Below are positions 18,039 to 29,100 of a stretch of 64,000 bases of DNA, piece after piece. A program made the position numbers and the translations under genes. How positions within the stretch are numbered: position 1 is the stretch's first letter; each line of letters starts with the position of its first letter. The stretch covers positions 12,273,420 through 12,337,419 of the forward strand of contig CM020620.1 of assembly GCA_009829735.1 (NCBI GenBank). The letters run 5' to 3'. Under the pieces are notes generated by a model. That model saw nothing but the letters and a program-made list of their open reading frames with translations. It had not been told where the DNA came from and ran no database searches. The stretch is from Pyropia yezoensis. Lineage: Eukaryota; Rhodophyta; Bangiophyceae; Bangiales; Bangiaceae.

Positions 18039-21000
18039 GGCAGGCGCTCTCCCCAAGTGTCTTCCCGAATCTCCAACGGCAGGGTACTTCTACCTGTTCT
18101 CCCCTTGCGTGCCGGGAGAAAGGACGGCAGTTACCTGCTCAACCGGTAGCCGCCTGGACACCCTGTTTGTTCAAGGGGACCTTGCTCGTCCTGCGTAAGG
18201 AAAACCTCAAGATTAATGCTCGTATGCGTGTGGGGGATAGCCTCCCCAAGCTGTTACGCCGGTGGTCGACACGGGAGCCGGACCAAGCGTCATCACTGAG
18301 AACCTGTTACCTCCGGGCTGGCGTCGACATGCCTGGAGAGCGCCTACCAAGACCCGGATTGTAGACGCATCAGGTCAAACCCTACGACCGCTTGGCCGTC
18401 TTCCCGTCGCCATCTATGTCAACAATGAACCAATGCTTTTTCCCTTTCTAGTAGTCAAGACCTTATCAGTCCCCCTCATCCTAGGCTGGGACTTCCAGAA
18501 GCAGCATGTCAAGAGCATCCTACCCGGAGAAGGAAAGGTGCAGTTCAACCATGGGTTTGTGTCACCAGTGCTGGAGCACCTGGACACCAAGGTTCGTGTG
18601 GCCAAGAACCAGAAGGAACGCATCCCACCCTCTACCTTGACCCTTATCAAACCGGTGCTCCTACCTCCTCGCTCGGAGACCAAGGTTCAAGTCACGACCC
18701 GGACTGCAGGTCAATGCCTGATCTACGGACGCAAGGAATTTCTGGCGAAACACCGATTATACCTAGCCCACGGACACCACAAGAAGGTGGAGAGGCACAC
18801 CCCGTTCTCGGTGCTGATCGTCAACGTGAGCCGGAAGCCAATAACCCTCGCCAAGGGCACTCGAGTTGGTACAGCAGAGCCTTACCGGGGTCCGCCCGCG
18901 CTATGAGCAAGGAAGACCTCTTCAACCTGCAACAAGAGCTGGCATCCAACTTGACGGCCTTAGACGTACCTCCGGAACAAGAGCAGGCTGGCCGTACTAC
19001 TCCGAAGCCCGAACAAGCACCGCCCGGGATGCCGAAGGTCAACCAAGAAAACGTCCCTCCCGACTTGAAGGAGGCACTGGAGAAGCTTCTCCAGGAATAT
19101 CGGCACCTGTGGTCCGGAGAGCTGGGCAAGATGGACGCCACCCTACACCGGATTCAACTCAAGCCAGATGCCAAACCAGTGCACATGCAACCATACCGGG
19201 CTGGACCTCATCGCCGGGATGAGATTGAGAAGCAGGTTAACAAGATGCTCAAGATGGATGTTATCGAGCCGTCTGATGGCGAGTGGGCTTTCCCGGTGGT
19301 AGTCGTCCCGAAACCTGGCGGTCACTTCCGTTTCTGCGTTGACTACAGACGCCTGAACGAGATGACAGTCAAGGATGTATACCCGATACCCCGGATGGAT
19401 GATTGCCTCGACTTTCTTGGTGATGCCACCCTCTTCTCGACGCTGGATTGTAATGCCGGTTACTGGCAGATCCCTCTGGCTGACGAGGACAAGGACAAGA
19501 CTACCTTCACGTGCCACATGGGACTGTTCCGGTGCAAGCGTCTCCCTTTTGGTCTCACTAATGCTCCGGCAACCTTCCAGAGAGCCATCGACATCATCCT
19601 GTCGGGGCTAAGGTGGAGAACATGTTTGGTCTACCTGGACGACATCATCGTTTTCTCCCAGACCCCAGCGGAACACCTGGAGCACCTTCGAGAGGTCCTG
19701 GCCCTCCTGTCCAAGGCTGGAGTTACCCTCAAGGCCGAGAAGTGCCACCTGTTTGAGACTGAGGTGGAGTACCTGGGGCACGTGCTGAGTCCGGGGGAGC
19801 TCCGAGTCAACGAGAAGAACATCAAGGCCCTCCGGCATGCACGGCAACCTAAAACCCAGACGGAACTCAAGAGCTTCCTGGGTATGTGCAACGTCTACCG
19901 CCGGTTCGTACGAGACTACGCTCTGATTGCCCGGCCCTTGACCAAGCTTACTAGCAAGAAGCTTCCAGCACAACTCCCGGTGTTCGACGAGAAGCAGACA
20001 GCAGCCTTCGAAGAGCTCAAGAAGCGCCTGACCACCACTCCAGTACTGGCGTTACCCAAGCGGGAGGGTCAGTTTGTTCTGGAGACTGACGCCTGTGGCG
20101 TCCAGGTGGGGTGCTCACTACTCCAGCAGCAACCTGATGGGCACTTCCTCCCGATAGGCTACTACAGTCGCGTCTTGACTCCAGCCGAGAAGAACTATTC
20201 CACGACCGAGCGCGAGTGCTTGGCGGTCGTCTGGGCTTGCTTCCTGTTACGTCCATATCTTGAAGGACAAGAGTTCCTCATCCGGACGGACCACGCCAGT
20301 CTAAGGTGGCTGCTATGCATGGACAGCAGTCAAGGAAGGGTCGCCCGGTGGCGCCTACGCCTTTCGGAGTTCAAGTACAAGGTGTGCACCAGAGCAGGGA
20401 GGGAGCACCACTGCGCCGACACCATGTCCAGGCTGGAGACTCCTGCAGCCGATACCGGTCCTATCCCGGAGGAAATACCTTGCTTCATCCTCCCGAATGT
20501 CGGACGTGGCTGGCACGCTCCCCTGTACGAGACACCTGACGCTCATCAACCGGTACCCATTCACCGGATGCTGGAGGCACAACTGACGGACCCTCAATGC
20601 TTGGAGCTTCGCCACCAAATGGACCTGAACCGGAACAGTCGCTTCTCCGAGTCTACAGACGGACTCCTGGTACGGGTGTCACCCTTCGATGGAGCAACTC
20701 AAGTTTACGTACCCCGGAGCCTACGGACTGACATCCTACGCCTGGAGCACTTGTCTCCCCAGGCCGGACATCCTGGTATCAATCGGATGTATGCTTCCAT
20801 GAGACGACATTATTACTGGGAAACCATGGCCAGTGACGTCCATAAGTGCCTGGAGGCTTGTATTTCTTGTGCAAGGAACCGGTTGTCCCAGAGGAAGAAG
20901 ACTTCTAAGCTACGCCTATTCCCTGCGGCGGAGCCCTTTGCAAGCTTAAGCATGGACATCCTGGGGCCCCTACCTGAGACCTCCAGTGGCAACATATACC

Positions 21001-22124
21001 TGCTCATCATTTGTGACCGGTTCTCCAAGTTCACTCGAGCAATCCCGTTGAGAACCATCACGGCTCTGGATGTCACGTCGGCCTTCTGCGAGTACTGGAT
21101 AGCTGCCTACGGCCCTCCAGACTCCGTCTTAACCGACAACGGTCCCCAGTTTGCATCCCTGTTCTTCCAAGGAGTCTGTGACCTGATGGGCATCAAGAAC
21201 TTGTACACCACGACGTACCACCCTCAAACGAACGGCCAGGTGGAACGATTCAACCGGACCCTAGTGGACATGCTACGGCACTACGTGGAGGAGCACCAAG
21301 AAGACTGGGACGAGCTCCTGGCTGTCCTCACTCTAGCCTACAACTCCCGAGTTCACCGGACAACGGGAGTCGCTCCACTCGACTTTGTCACCCCGAGGCG
21401 GCTGACCAACTTCTCCCTGGAAAGAATACCGGATGGTCTCCAGCCTGCACTGAAGTCAGGTCCCAAGGCAAAGGATGAGTTCCTGGAACAACTAAAGCTC
21501 CTGCTCCCAAGAGTCAAGGAGTCAATCTCAAAGACCCAGGAGCGATACAAGCGGGACTATGACAAGGGTGTCCGGGAAAAGAACAAGGAACTGGGTGGTG
21601 GCGACTGGGTTTTTGTGGACAACCATAGCAAGACCCGGGGGAAGCTGGACTCTAAGACGGATGGACCTTATGAGATTCTCAATACGGATGGCTGGACCTT
21701 CCTTCTAGACGTGGATGGCTCTCCGTACCGGGTGAGCAGCGACCATGTCACCCGAGCTCCACCGCCAAGCCAACGGGACTTGACCCGGCGTAAGCGGACT
21801 GCGATACCCTGGCTATCCCAAGAAGAAGGTCGGGAATTTGTCTACGTCAAGTTTGTCGACCATGCCTGGAGAGATGGACGCCTGTACCTGCGAGTACGCT
21901 GGTTCGGTTTCAACCCGGCAGATGATACCTGGGAACCCTCAAACCGGCTACCCATCGCGGACGTCTGTGCCTACACGCGACGGAACGGGATTGAGGGCAC
22001 TCCCGTGGCCAGAGCCGGCAAGATTCTGGAGTCGGACACGGAGGAGGACCAAGAGGACGGGGCCAACCAAGACCCTCGGGACGAGACGAGCTCACCCGCA
22101 ACGGATGCGGAACAAGAGGATTGA
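18011..22124 (+). pseudogene. pol: Pol, copy 2, with intact chromodomain but two upstream frameshifts
   Basis: Same polyprotein as copy 1. One-base losses near 18245 (C run before the protease) and near 18889 (G run after it) break the reading frame, so the longest frame starts after the protease and runs 1,136 codons to 22124. In contrast to copy 1, RT, RNase H, integrase and the terminal chromodomain (DDTWEP) are continuous. It ends in an acidic Glu/Asp-rich tail. The complementary damage in the two copies supports consensus errors over true decay. Confidence 0.88.
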
Positions 22125-22269
22125 GAAGAAGGGAACGGGTATATCAAGGAGAACACGCAATGCAAGCATGGAGCAATCAAGGAAAACAAGCATCCGCTCG
22201 AGCAACCCTTCTCTCCGCCTCTTCCCTCCTCGCTTCTCCCAAGACCCTCACCCTCCTTGCATCCAACTA

Positions 22270-24387
22270 CTACTCCCGGCGCGGACGCTGAGCCGCGGGA
22301 GTGTCCTCCGGCGTTGCCTCCGCGGTACGACGGGAACCGGAGGAAGACGGGATGACGTAGTGCGGTGGACGCGGCGCATCCCGGTATGACGCCATCGGAG
22401 TAGTACCAGTAGTTGCCGGTGGCTCCCGCTCATCCAGATATGTCCGTCGGCGCCGCTGGAAGCCCGTGAAGGTCTCTGACCACTGCTGGGCCAAGCCATG
22501 CCGCGTCAAAGTCGCCAGAAGTTCGCCAACCACCGGGTTGTTCGACATCTGACCGCTGTCCGCGCAAGCAAACACCCGGTCGACCACGTCGTTCAAGACA
22601 CTGGCGTAAGTGCCCAGCACCAGAGAAGACCCGACGCCTTCAACCTGCACCGGAAGACGACCCAGCTGGTCTTCAATCATGCCGACGTCGTACTGGTCGC
22701 ATGTTGGACCACCTTGGTTCAGGTACCAGTCAGGCACCCGGAAGCGGGTAAGGCGCAGAGTCGGCGCCGGAATCTCGAACCGGCCCGAGGATGACACTAC
22801 CGGACGGTCCACAACGGCCCCCGAGATCGGAGTGCCCAACTCCAGCGGAGGCACAGCGCCGCCGGCGTTGGAAGAAGGCGTCCGGGGTAGAGCGGCCGGA
22901 GTAATCGGCGACCGCACGGCCACTCCCAGACTCGCCGCAGACAAGCGCGGTGCCGGAGGAGCTTGAAGTACTGGCACAGCCGGAACAGGGCGCGAACGTG
23001 CCGGTGACGGTTCAGGCGAGGCAACCGGGGCGACAGGGGCAACAGGAGGAAGCGGAGCCGCCGCAGACGCCCGACCGACCGCCGCGGCCCATCCCGACTC
23101 CTGCACCGGCGGCCCAACTGGCAGAAGATCAAGGGCGGCCGGAGCAGGAAAGCTACCTAGCTGCGGCCACGCCGGAAGCGGCGTCGCCAGCTGCACCTTA
23201 GCCGGAGAAGACTGGTAGACCACCTGCGCCCAACCGTAGCCATCCCGACGCGGGCGGTTCTGGTCGGCAATCGCGTTCAAGAAGCTCCGGTCATGCACCG
23301 GTACCAGACGCCGGAAGTCGATCATCGCCTGGAAGAGCTCCTTGTACTCCTCGTCCTCGCTGCACAGGAAGTCGACGGTCAACTTGTCGACAATCCAGAC
23401 CATCAGGAGGTCGGGGAGAAACCAAAGCCGGTTGGACACTAAGACCTCGTGAAGCCAGTGGTTGGCCGCCAAGACTGTCATCTCGGACGTGTACATCATG
23501 TACGGGATTGAATGGAAGAAGCCCTTGATCGACGCCTGAGTCAAGGCGTCCAAGAAGTACCAGGTGCAAGGGATGCTGGAAGGAGCAAACCCGACCGGGA
23601 TCTCGACTTCCTGCTGCTGCGGGATGACCTTGGGGTAGTATGCCGCCCGGTTAGCCTTGTCCAGCTTCCAGAACTCCTGGTGGTTGCAGCTCACAAGGAA
23701 GTCACGCTGACGCCCGCGTCGCTCACCCTGCTCCCGTGCCGGCGACAACTTGGAGTATTTCCGGGTCAAGAAAGGCGGCTCCAGAGCGACCATGCTCGGA
23801 CGGGGGTCGCAGTTCAAGCTTCCCGACCCCTTGAGCGCCTCGTCCCAGACCTTGAGCGCCCGGTGGACGTACCCTTCCTCCTCCGGCCACCGGAGAACGG
23901 ACGCGGACACGCGACGCTCGGTCAAGGGTAGATCCAGTACCAGCGCGAAGGGGAGATCCTCCAGACGAGCAGCCCAAGAGGAACCCGAGAAGCTCTGGGA
24001 GCGGTCTTGTGCCAGGCGCATCTGGTCCGCCGTATGAAGACGTGCCTTGTCCATCTCGGTCAAGACCCCGCGCTGGAGTTCCTTGCGCCAGAGGTCCATG
24101 CAATCCTGCTGGCACTGGGCCGCCCCGGCGTTGCCGACCACCGTGGAGTAACGCCGGGCCGCCAGAGGGTCCTGCCCAAGAAGCATCTCCGGGAGACCCT
24201 CCGGGGGGGCCTCGACCGGGTGCATCGTGGAAGCCGGGGGAACTCGATCCGTCCCCGCCGTGGCGACCGGCGCCGGCACCGACATCCGAGGAACCGGAGG
24301 CAGGAGAGGGGCACGACGACCCGAGTTCTCCTCCGCAACACTCGCCGCCGGAACCACGGGCCCAGCTTGGATCTCGGAACTGGACAT
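22270..24387 (-). CDS. Additional antisense ORF of the chromovirus, 705 aa, unknown
   Basis: Lies on the strand opposite to gag-pol, between the pol stop and the polypurine tract, inside the LTRs, so it is a component of the element. It begins ATG at 24387 (MSSSEIQAG). Residues about 70-395 look folded (DLWRKELQRGVLTEMDKARL, CTWYFLDALTQASIKGFFHS, LWFLPDLLMVWIVDKLTVDF). Residues about 395-530 are a Pro/Ala/Val-rich linker. Residues about 535-660 are a second compact region (RVPDWYLNQGGP, VDRVFACADSGQMSNNPVVG). The end is basic. No transmembrane anchor or signal peptide is evident, which argues against an envelope protein. Antisense extra ORFs are known in some plant LTR elements, but I recognise no family here. 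Its own promoter would have to lie near 24390-24570 or in the right LTR. Confidence 0.75.
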   Translation of the reverse strand: MSSSEIQAGPVVPAASVAEENSGRRAPLLPPVPRMSVPAPVATAGTDRVPPASTMHPVEAPPEGLPEMLLGQDPLAARRYSTVVGNAGAAQCQQDCMDLWRKELQRGVLTEMDKARLHTADQMRLAQDRSQSFSGSSWAARLEDLPFALVLDLPLTERRVSASVLRWPEEEGYVHRALKVWDEALKGSGSLNCDPRPSMVALEPPFLTRKYSKLSPAREQGERRGRQRDFLVSCNHQEFWKLDKANRAAYYPKVIPQQQEVEIPVGFAPSSIPCTWYFLDALTQASIKGFFHSIPYMMYTSEMTVLAANHWLHEVLVSNRLWFLPDLLMVWIVDKLTVDFLCSEDEEYKELFQAMIDFRRLVPVHDRSFLNAIADQNRPRRDGYGWAQVVYQSSPAKVQLATPLPAWPQLGSFPAPAALDLLPVGPPVQESGWAAAVGRASAAAPLPPVAPVAPVASPEPSPARSRPVPAVPVLQAPPAPRLSAASLGVAVRSPITPAALPRTPSSNAGGAVPPLELGTPISGAVVDRPVVSSSGRFEIPAPTLRLTRFRVPDWYLNQGGPTCDQYDVGMIEDQLGRLPVQVEGVGSSLVLGTYASVLNDVVDRVFACADSGQMSNNPVVGELLATLTRHGLAQQWSETFTGFQRRRRTYLDEREPPATTGTTPMASYRDAPRPPHYVIPSSSGSRRTAEATPEDTPAAQRPRRE

Positions 24388-24560
24388 CCCGTCCAGACTC
24401 CGGGGAACGAGAGGGCCAAGGTGAAGGAGCGGAGGGGGGGGGGGCAGAATCGGGGCAGGTGATCGTGACCGGGGTGAAGACGCTCGACCTCGGCACCGGT
24501 GTGGACGTGCTCGAGGCTGTGCACGGTGGCACCTGGTTCGGCCCGAGGACGTGCCGGACT
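24388..24560. other. Spacer between antisense ORF start and polypurine tract
   Basis: GC-rich with a G8 run near 24434-24441. It would hold the 5' leader and promoter of the antisense ORF if that ORF is transcribed. No motif assigned. Confidence 0.5.
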
Positions 24561-24570
24561 AGGGAGGGAG
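24561..24570 (+). other. Polypurine tract
   Basis: AGGGAGGGAG, three bases before the right LTR (starting 24574). This position is where plus-strand priming occurs in LTR elements. Confidence 0.8.
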
Positions 24571-24573
24571 CTA

Positions 24574-25145
24574 TGTAGCATCCCTGGCCCCGACTTGGCG
24601 CCGACCCGGGACTGCAACCAGAGGGCACCAGGTGCCAGAACACGCCCGCCGTGTGGCGATGGTTGGCGGCCGTGGCCCGTGCCCGGCACTGGGATGCGGT
24701 GGACTACGCTATCCACACGCGAGAGAGGGATTTCTGATGTGTTTTTGCATATTTGTGAGGGACTTGATTTGAGAGAATTTGAGTGTGAGATTAGTGAGTG
24801 GGAATAGAATTAGTAGTGATAGTGGCCCCCGACCTGACGAGGTTAGACTCGGGTCGGGGCCACTCGGGGTTATGGGGGGGCTACCGGGCCAACGTGCCGG
24901 GGTTCCCCCAGATGCACGTTAAGAGGGACAGCGAGGCGCCCTCGGCCCGCGCCCTCAGGGAAAAAGACAACTGCGCGTTTGCTTTCCTCTTCCCCGTGTG
25001 CACTACCGTGCGTATCTGTTTGCCCTGCAAGCAGGCACGTGAGGCAACAGGCATACCATTCTCGTAGTTCCCCTTTCTGCGTTACCTGTCCCTTTCCCCC
25101 GAGGGATATTGACACGTGTCTGAGAGGATCGAGTTTTATACCACA
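24574..25145 (+). repeat. Right (3') LTR
   Basis: 572 bp, same length and apparently same sequence as 9422-9993, followed directly by the second CCTCG target-site copy. Confidence 0.93.
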
Positions 25146-25150
25146 CCTCG
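25146..25150. repeat. Target-site duplication, right copy
   Basis: CCTCG, matching 9417-9421. Confidence 0.92.
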
Positions 25151-25294
25151 GTGACCCCTGTTGCGATCGGGCACACCGTGCCCGATACCGGCCGGTATCC
25201 CGGGTTCGAGTACTTCCTGGGGGTATCCCCGCATTTGTCGTTGACGGCGCCTTACCCGCCCATACCGGGGCTGAAGTCCGCGTCGGGTGGTTAG
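25151..25294 (+). pseudogene. Downstream fragment of the split ORF
   Basis: Directly after the TSD the DNA is open for 47 codons in the phase that continues the +1 frame seen before 9421, ending at TAG 25292-25294, whose bases form part of the first TTAGGG-like unit. It translates to a plausible Pro/Gly-rich segment (GHTVPDTGRYPGFEYFLG). No family recognised. Confidence 0.4.
25166..25199. repeat. Hairpin and overlapping 16-bp palindrome, right side of split locus
   Basis: 25166-25186 has arms ATCGGGCAC/GTGCCCGAT (9 bp, 3-nt loop). 25184-25199 is the perfect palindrome GATACCGGCCGGTATC. The same structural style as 7779-8372 shows both flanks belong to one interrupted hairpin-rich locus. Confidence 0.8.
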
Positions 25295-25365
25295 GGATGG
25301 GGGGTTAGGGTTAAGGGTTACGGGTTAGAGGTAAGCGTGAACCCCCCTGACCCTAACCCTAACCC
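25289..25365. repeat. Interstitial telomere-like repeats in head-to-head orientation
   Basis: The left part (25289-25331) has TTAGGG, TTAGGG, TTAAGGG, TTACGGG and TTAGAGG. The right part (25341-25365) has CCCTAA twice, then CCC. G-rich then C-rich on the same strand is the order produced by end-to-end telomere fusion. Units are degenerate. The satellite begins at the end of the C-rich part. Confidence 0.75.
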
Positions 25366-26093
25366 ACGGACACTGGGACTGGTGCAGGCGGCGGGAGGCG
25401 GAAATTTCGGTTGCGACATGTGGACCGAAATTTGCGTTTCGGTCTGTGTTTTCACCCCCATCCATGGTTTGAGGCGGGAGCTTGCCATGTCATGAGACAC
25501 ATTATGCATGGGGGATGCCTTTCCCGCGCTGTGGGCGTCGCTCATTGCGACGGGGATGGTGGGTCATGGCACATGCCGCATAGGCGCCTGAAACGGCGAT
25601 ATTGCGATCCACGTGATCACCCACCACCTGAATGGTGTGGAGTCGCGTCCCGCACGCCCATATGTCGGCAACCATACCACAACAACGTTTGCAAACCATC
25701 GGGGGTCCGCCATGGACACTGGGACTGGTGCAGGCGGCGGGAGGCGGAAATTTCGGTCGCGACCTGTGGACCGTAATTTGCGTTTCGGTCGGTGTTTTCA
25801 CCCCCATCCATGGATTGAGGCGGGAGCTTGCCATGTCATCAGACACAGTATGCATGGGGGATGCCTTTCCCGCGCTGTGGGCGTCGCTCATTGCGACGGG
25901 GATGGTGGGTCATGGCACATGCTGCGTAGGCGCCTGAAACGGCGATATTGCGATCCACGTGATCACCCACCACCTGAATGGTGTGGAGTCGCGTCCCGCA
26001 CGCCCATATGTCGGCAACCATACCACAACAACGTTTGCACACCATCGGGGGTCCGCCACGGACACTGGGACTGGTGCAGGCGGCGGGAGGCAG

Positions 26094-26135
26094 AAATTTC
26101 GGTTGCGACATGTGGACCGAAATTTGCGTTTCGGT
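26094..26135. repeat. Alternative-pairing hairpin element within the satellite (representative unit)
   Basis: AAATTTCGGT (26094-26103) is the reverse complement of ACCGAAATTT (26116-26125), 12-nt spacer. The first seven bases of the latter, ACCGAAA, can instead pair with TTTCGGT at 26129-26135 across a 6-nt loop. The two hairpins exclude each other. The block recurs with little change in essentially every unit I inspected. Confidence 0.7.
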
Positions 26136-29100
26136 CGGTGTTTTCACCCCCATCCATTGTTTGAGGCGGGAGCTTGCCATGTCATCAGACACAGTATGCA
26201 TCGGGGATGCCTTTCCCGCGCTGTGGGCGTCGCTCATTGCGACGGGGATGGTGGGTCATGGCACATGCCGCATAGGCGCCTGAAACGGCGATATTGCGAT
26301 CCACGTGATCACCCACCACCTGAATGGTGTGGAGTCGCGTCCCGAACGCCCATACGTCGGCAACCAGACCACAACAACGTTTGCACACCATCGGAGGTCC
26401 GCCATGGACACTGGGACTGGTGCAGGCGGCGGGAGGCGGAAATTTCGGTTGCGAGATGTGGACCGAAATTTGCGTTTCGGTCTGTGTTTTCACCCCGATC
26501 CATTGTTTGAGGCGGGAGCTTGCCATGTCATCAGACACAGTATGCATGGGGGATGCCTTTCCCGCGCTGTGGGCGTCGCTCATTGCGACGGGGATGGTGG
26601 GTCATGGCACATGCCGCATAGGCGCCTGAAACGGCGATATTGCGATCCACGTGATCACCCACCACCTGAATGGTGTGGAGTCGCGTCCCGAACGCCCATA
26701 TTTCGGCAACCATACCACAACAACGTTTGCACACCATCGGAGGTCCGCCATGGACACTGGGACTGGTGCAGGCGGCGGGAGGCGGAAATTTCGGTTGCGA
26801 GATGTGGACCGAAATTTGCGTTTCGGTCGGTGTTTTCACCCCCATCCATTGTTTGAGGCGGGAGCTTGCCATGTCATCAGACACAGTATGCATGGGGGAT
26901 GCCTTTCCCGCGCTGTGGGCGTCGCTCATTGCGACGGGGATGGTGGGTCATGGCACATGCCGCATAGGCGCCTGAAACGGCGATATTGCGATCCACGTGA
27001 TCACCCACCACCTGAATGGTGTGGAGTCGCGTCCAGAACGCCCATACGTCGGCAACCATACCACAACAACGTTTGTACATCATCGGAGGTCCGCCATGGA
27101 CACTGGGACTGGTGCAGGCGGCGGGAGGCGGAAATTTCGGTTGCGAGATGTGGACCGAAATTTGCGTTTCGGTCGGTGTTTTCACCCCCATCCATTGTTT
27201 GAGGCGGGAGCTTGCCATGTCATCAGACACAGTATGCATGGGGGATGCCATTCCCGCGCTGTGGGCGTCGCTCATTGCGACGGGGATGGTGGGTCATGGC
27301 ACATGCCGCATAGGCGCCTGAAACGGCGATATTGCGATCCACGTGATCACCCACCACCTGAATGGTGTGGAGTCGCGTCCCGCACGCCCATATGTCGGCA
27401 ACCATACCACAACAACATTTACGCATCATCGGGGGTCCGCCATGAACGCTGGGACTGGTGCAGGCGGCGGGAGGCGGAAATTTCGGTTGCGAGATGTGGA
27501 CCGAAATTTGCATTTCGGTCGGTGTTTTCACTCCCATCCATTGTTTGAGGCGGGAGCTTGCCATGTCATCAGACACAGTATGCATGGGGGATGCCTTTCC
27601 CGCGCTGTGGGCGTCGCTCATTGCGACGGGGATGGTGGGTCATGGCACATGCCGCATAGGCGCCTGAAACGGCGATATTGCGATCCACGTGATCACCCAC
27701 CACCTGAATGGTGTGGAGTCGCGTCCCGCACGCCCATATGTCGGCAACCATACCACTACAACATTTACGCACCATCGGGGGTCCGCCATGGACACTGGGA
27801 CTGGTGCAGGCGGCGGGAGGCGGAAATTTCGGTTGCGACCTGTGGACCGAAATTTGCGTTTCGGTCGGTGTTTTCACCCCCATCCATGGTTTGAGGCGGG
27901 AGCTTGCCGTGTCATCAGACACAGTATGCATGGGGGATGCCTTTCCCGCGCTGTGGGCGTCGCTCATTGCGACGGGGATGGTGGGTCATGGCACATGCCG
28001 CATAGGCGCCTGAAACGGCGATATTGCGATCCACGTGATCACCCACCACCTGAATGGTGTGGAGTCGCGCCCCGCACGCCCATATGTCGGCAACCATACC
28101 ACAACAACATTTACGCACCATTGGGGGTCCGCCATGGACACTGGGACTGGTGCAGGCGGCGGGAGGCGGAAATTTCGGTTGCGACATTTGGACCGAAATT
28201 TGCGTTTCGGTCTGTGTTTTCACCCCCATCCATGGTTTGAGGCGGGAGCTTGCCATGTCATCAGACACAGTATGCATCGGGGATGCCTTTCCCGCGCTGT
28301 GGGCGTCGCTCATTGCGACGGGGATGGTGGGTCATGGCACATGCCGCATAGGCGCCTGAAACGGCGATATTGCGATCCACGTGATCACCCACCACCTGAA
28401 TGGTGTGAAGTCGCGTCCCGCACGCCCATATGTCGGCAACCATACCACAACAACATTTACGCACCATCGGGGGTCCGCCATGGACACTGGGACTGGTGCA
28501 GGCGGCGGGAGGCGGAAATTTCGGTTGCGACCTGTGGACCGAAATTTGCATTTCGTTCGGTGTTTTCACTCCCATCCATTGTTTGAGGCGGGAGCTTGCC
28601 ATGTCATCAGACACCGTATGCATGGGGGATGCCTTTCCCGCGCTGTGGGCGACGCTCATTGCGACGGGGATGGTGGGTCATGGCACATGCCGCATAGGCG
28701 CCTGAAACGGCGATATTGCGATCCACGTGATCACCCACCACCTGAATGGTGTGGAGTCGCGTCCCGCACGCCCATATGTCGGTAACCATACCACAACAAC
28801 ATTTACGCACCATCGGGGGTCCGCCATGGACACTGGGACTGGTGCAGGCGGCGGGAGGCGGAAATTTCGGTTGCGAGATGTGGACCGAAATTTGCGTTTC
28901 GGTCGGTGTTTTCACCCCCATCCATTGTTTGAGGCGGGAGCTTGCCATGTCATCAGACACAGTATGCATGGGGGATGCCTTTCCCGCGCTGTGGGCGTCG
29001 CTCATTGCGACGGGGATGGTGGGTCATGGCACATGCCGCATAGGCGCCTGAAACGGCGATATTGCGATCCACGTGATCACCCACCACCTGAATGGTGTGG

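Larger units (their letters stand above)
17038..22609 (+). repeat. Duplicate of retroelement interior (equals 10964-16537)
   Basis: Collinear with 10964-16537 at an offset of about 6,072-6,075. The differences I found are about nine one-base indels, mostly in homopolymers (for example near 17250, 17360, 17387, 17416, 17547, 17602, 18245, 18889, and the T run at 15778 of copy 1). I saw no clear substitutions. This pattern suggests the same molecule assembled twice and not two elements. Confidence 0.9.
9422..25145 (+). mobile_element. Ty3/Gypsy chromovirus LTR retrotransposon with internal assembly duplication
   Basis: Bounded by two 572-bp LTRs (TGTAGCAT...TACCACA) and a 5-bp TSD. In order it has a primer-binding site, gag, a -1 frameshift signal, pol (protease, RT, RNase H, integrase, chromodomain), an antisense ORF, a polypurine tract and the right LTR. 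RT-RNase H-integrase order defines Ty3/Gypsy; the terminal chromodomain places it with chromoviruses. As assembled it is 15.7 kb because 10964-16537 recurs at 17038-22609 across a 500-N gap; without that block it is about 9.65 kb. The LTRs appear identical by eye, implying recent insertion. The target was the hairpin-rich ORF, whose reading continues on the far side. Confidence 0.93.

Noticed and set aside
22270..24387. Antisense ORF as a retroviral-type envelope gene
   Set aside because: Wrong strand for an envelope gene, no signal peptide or transmembrane anchor, and few cysteines.
9422..25145. Two nested or tandem chromovirus insertions
   Set aside because: Only two LTRs and one TSD pair exist, and the repeated interior differs only by homopolymer indels around a 500-N placeholder. 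Assembly duplication is simpler.
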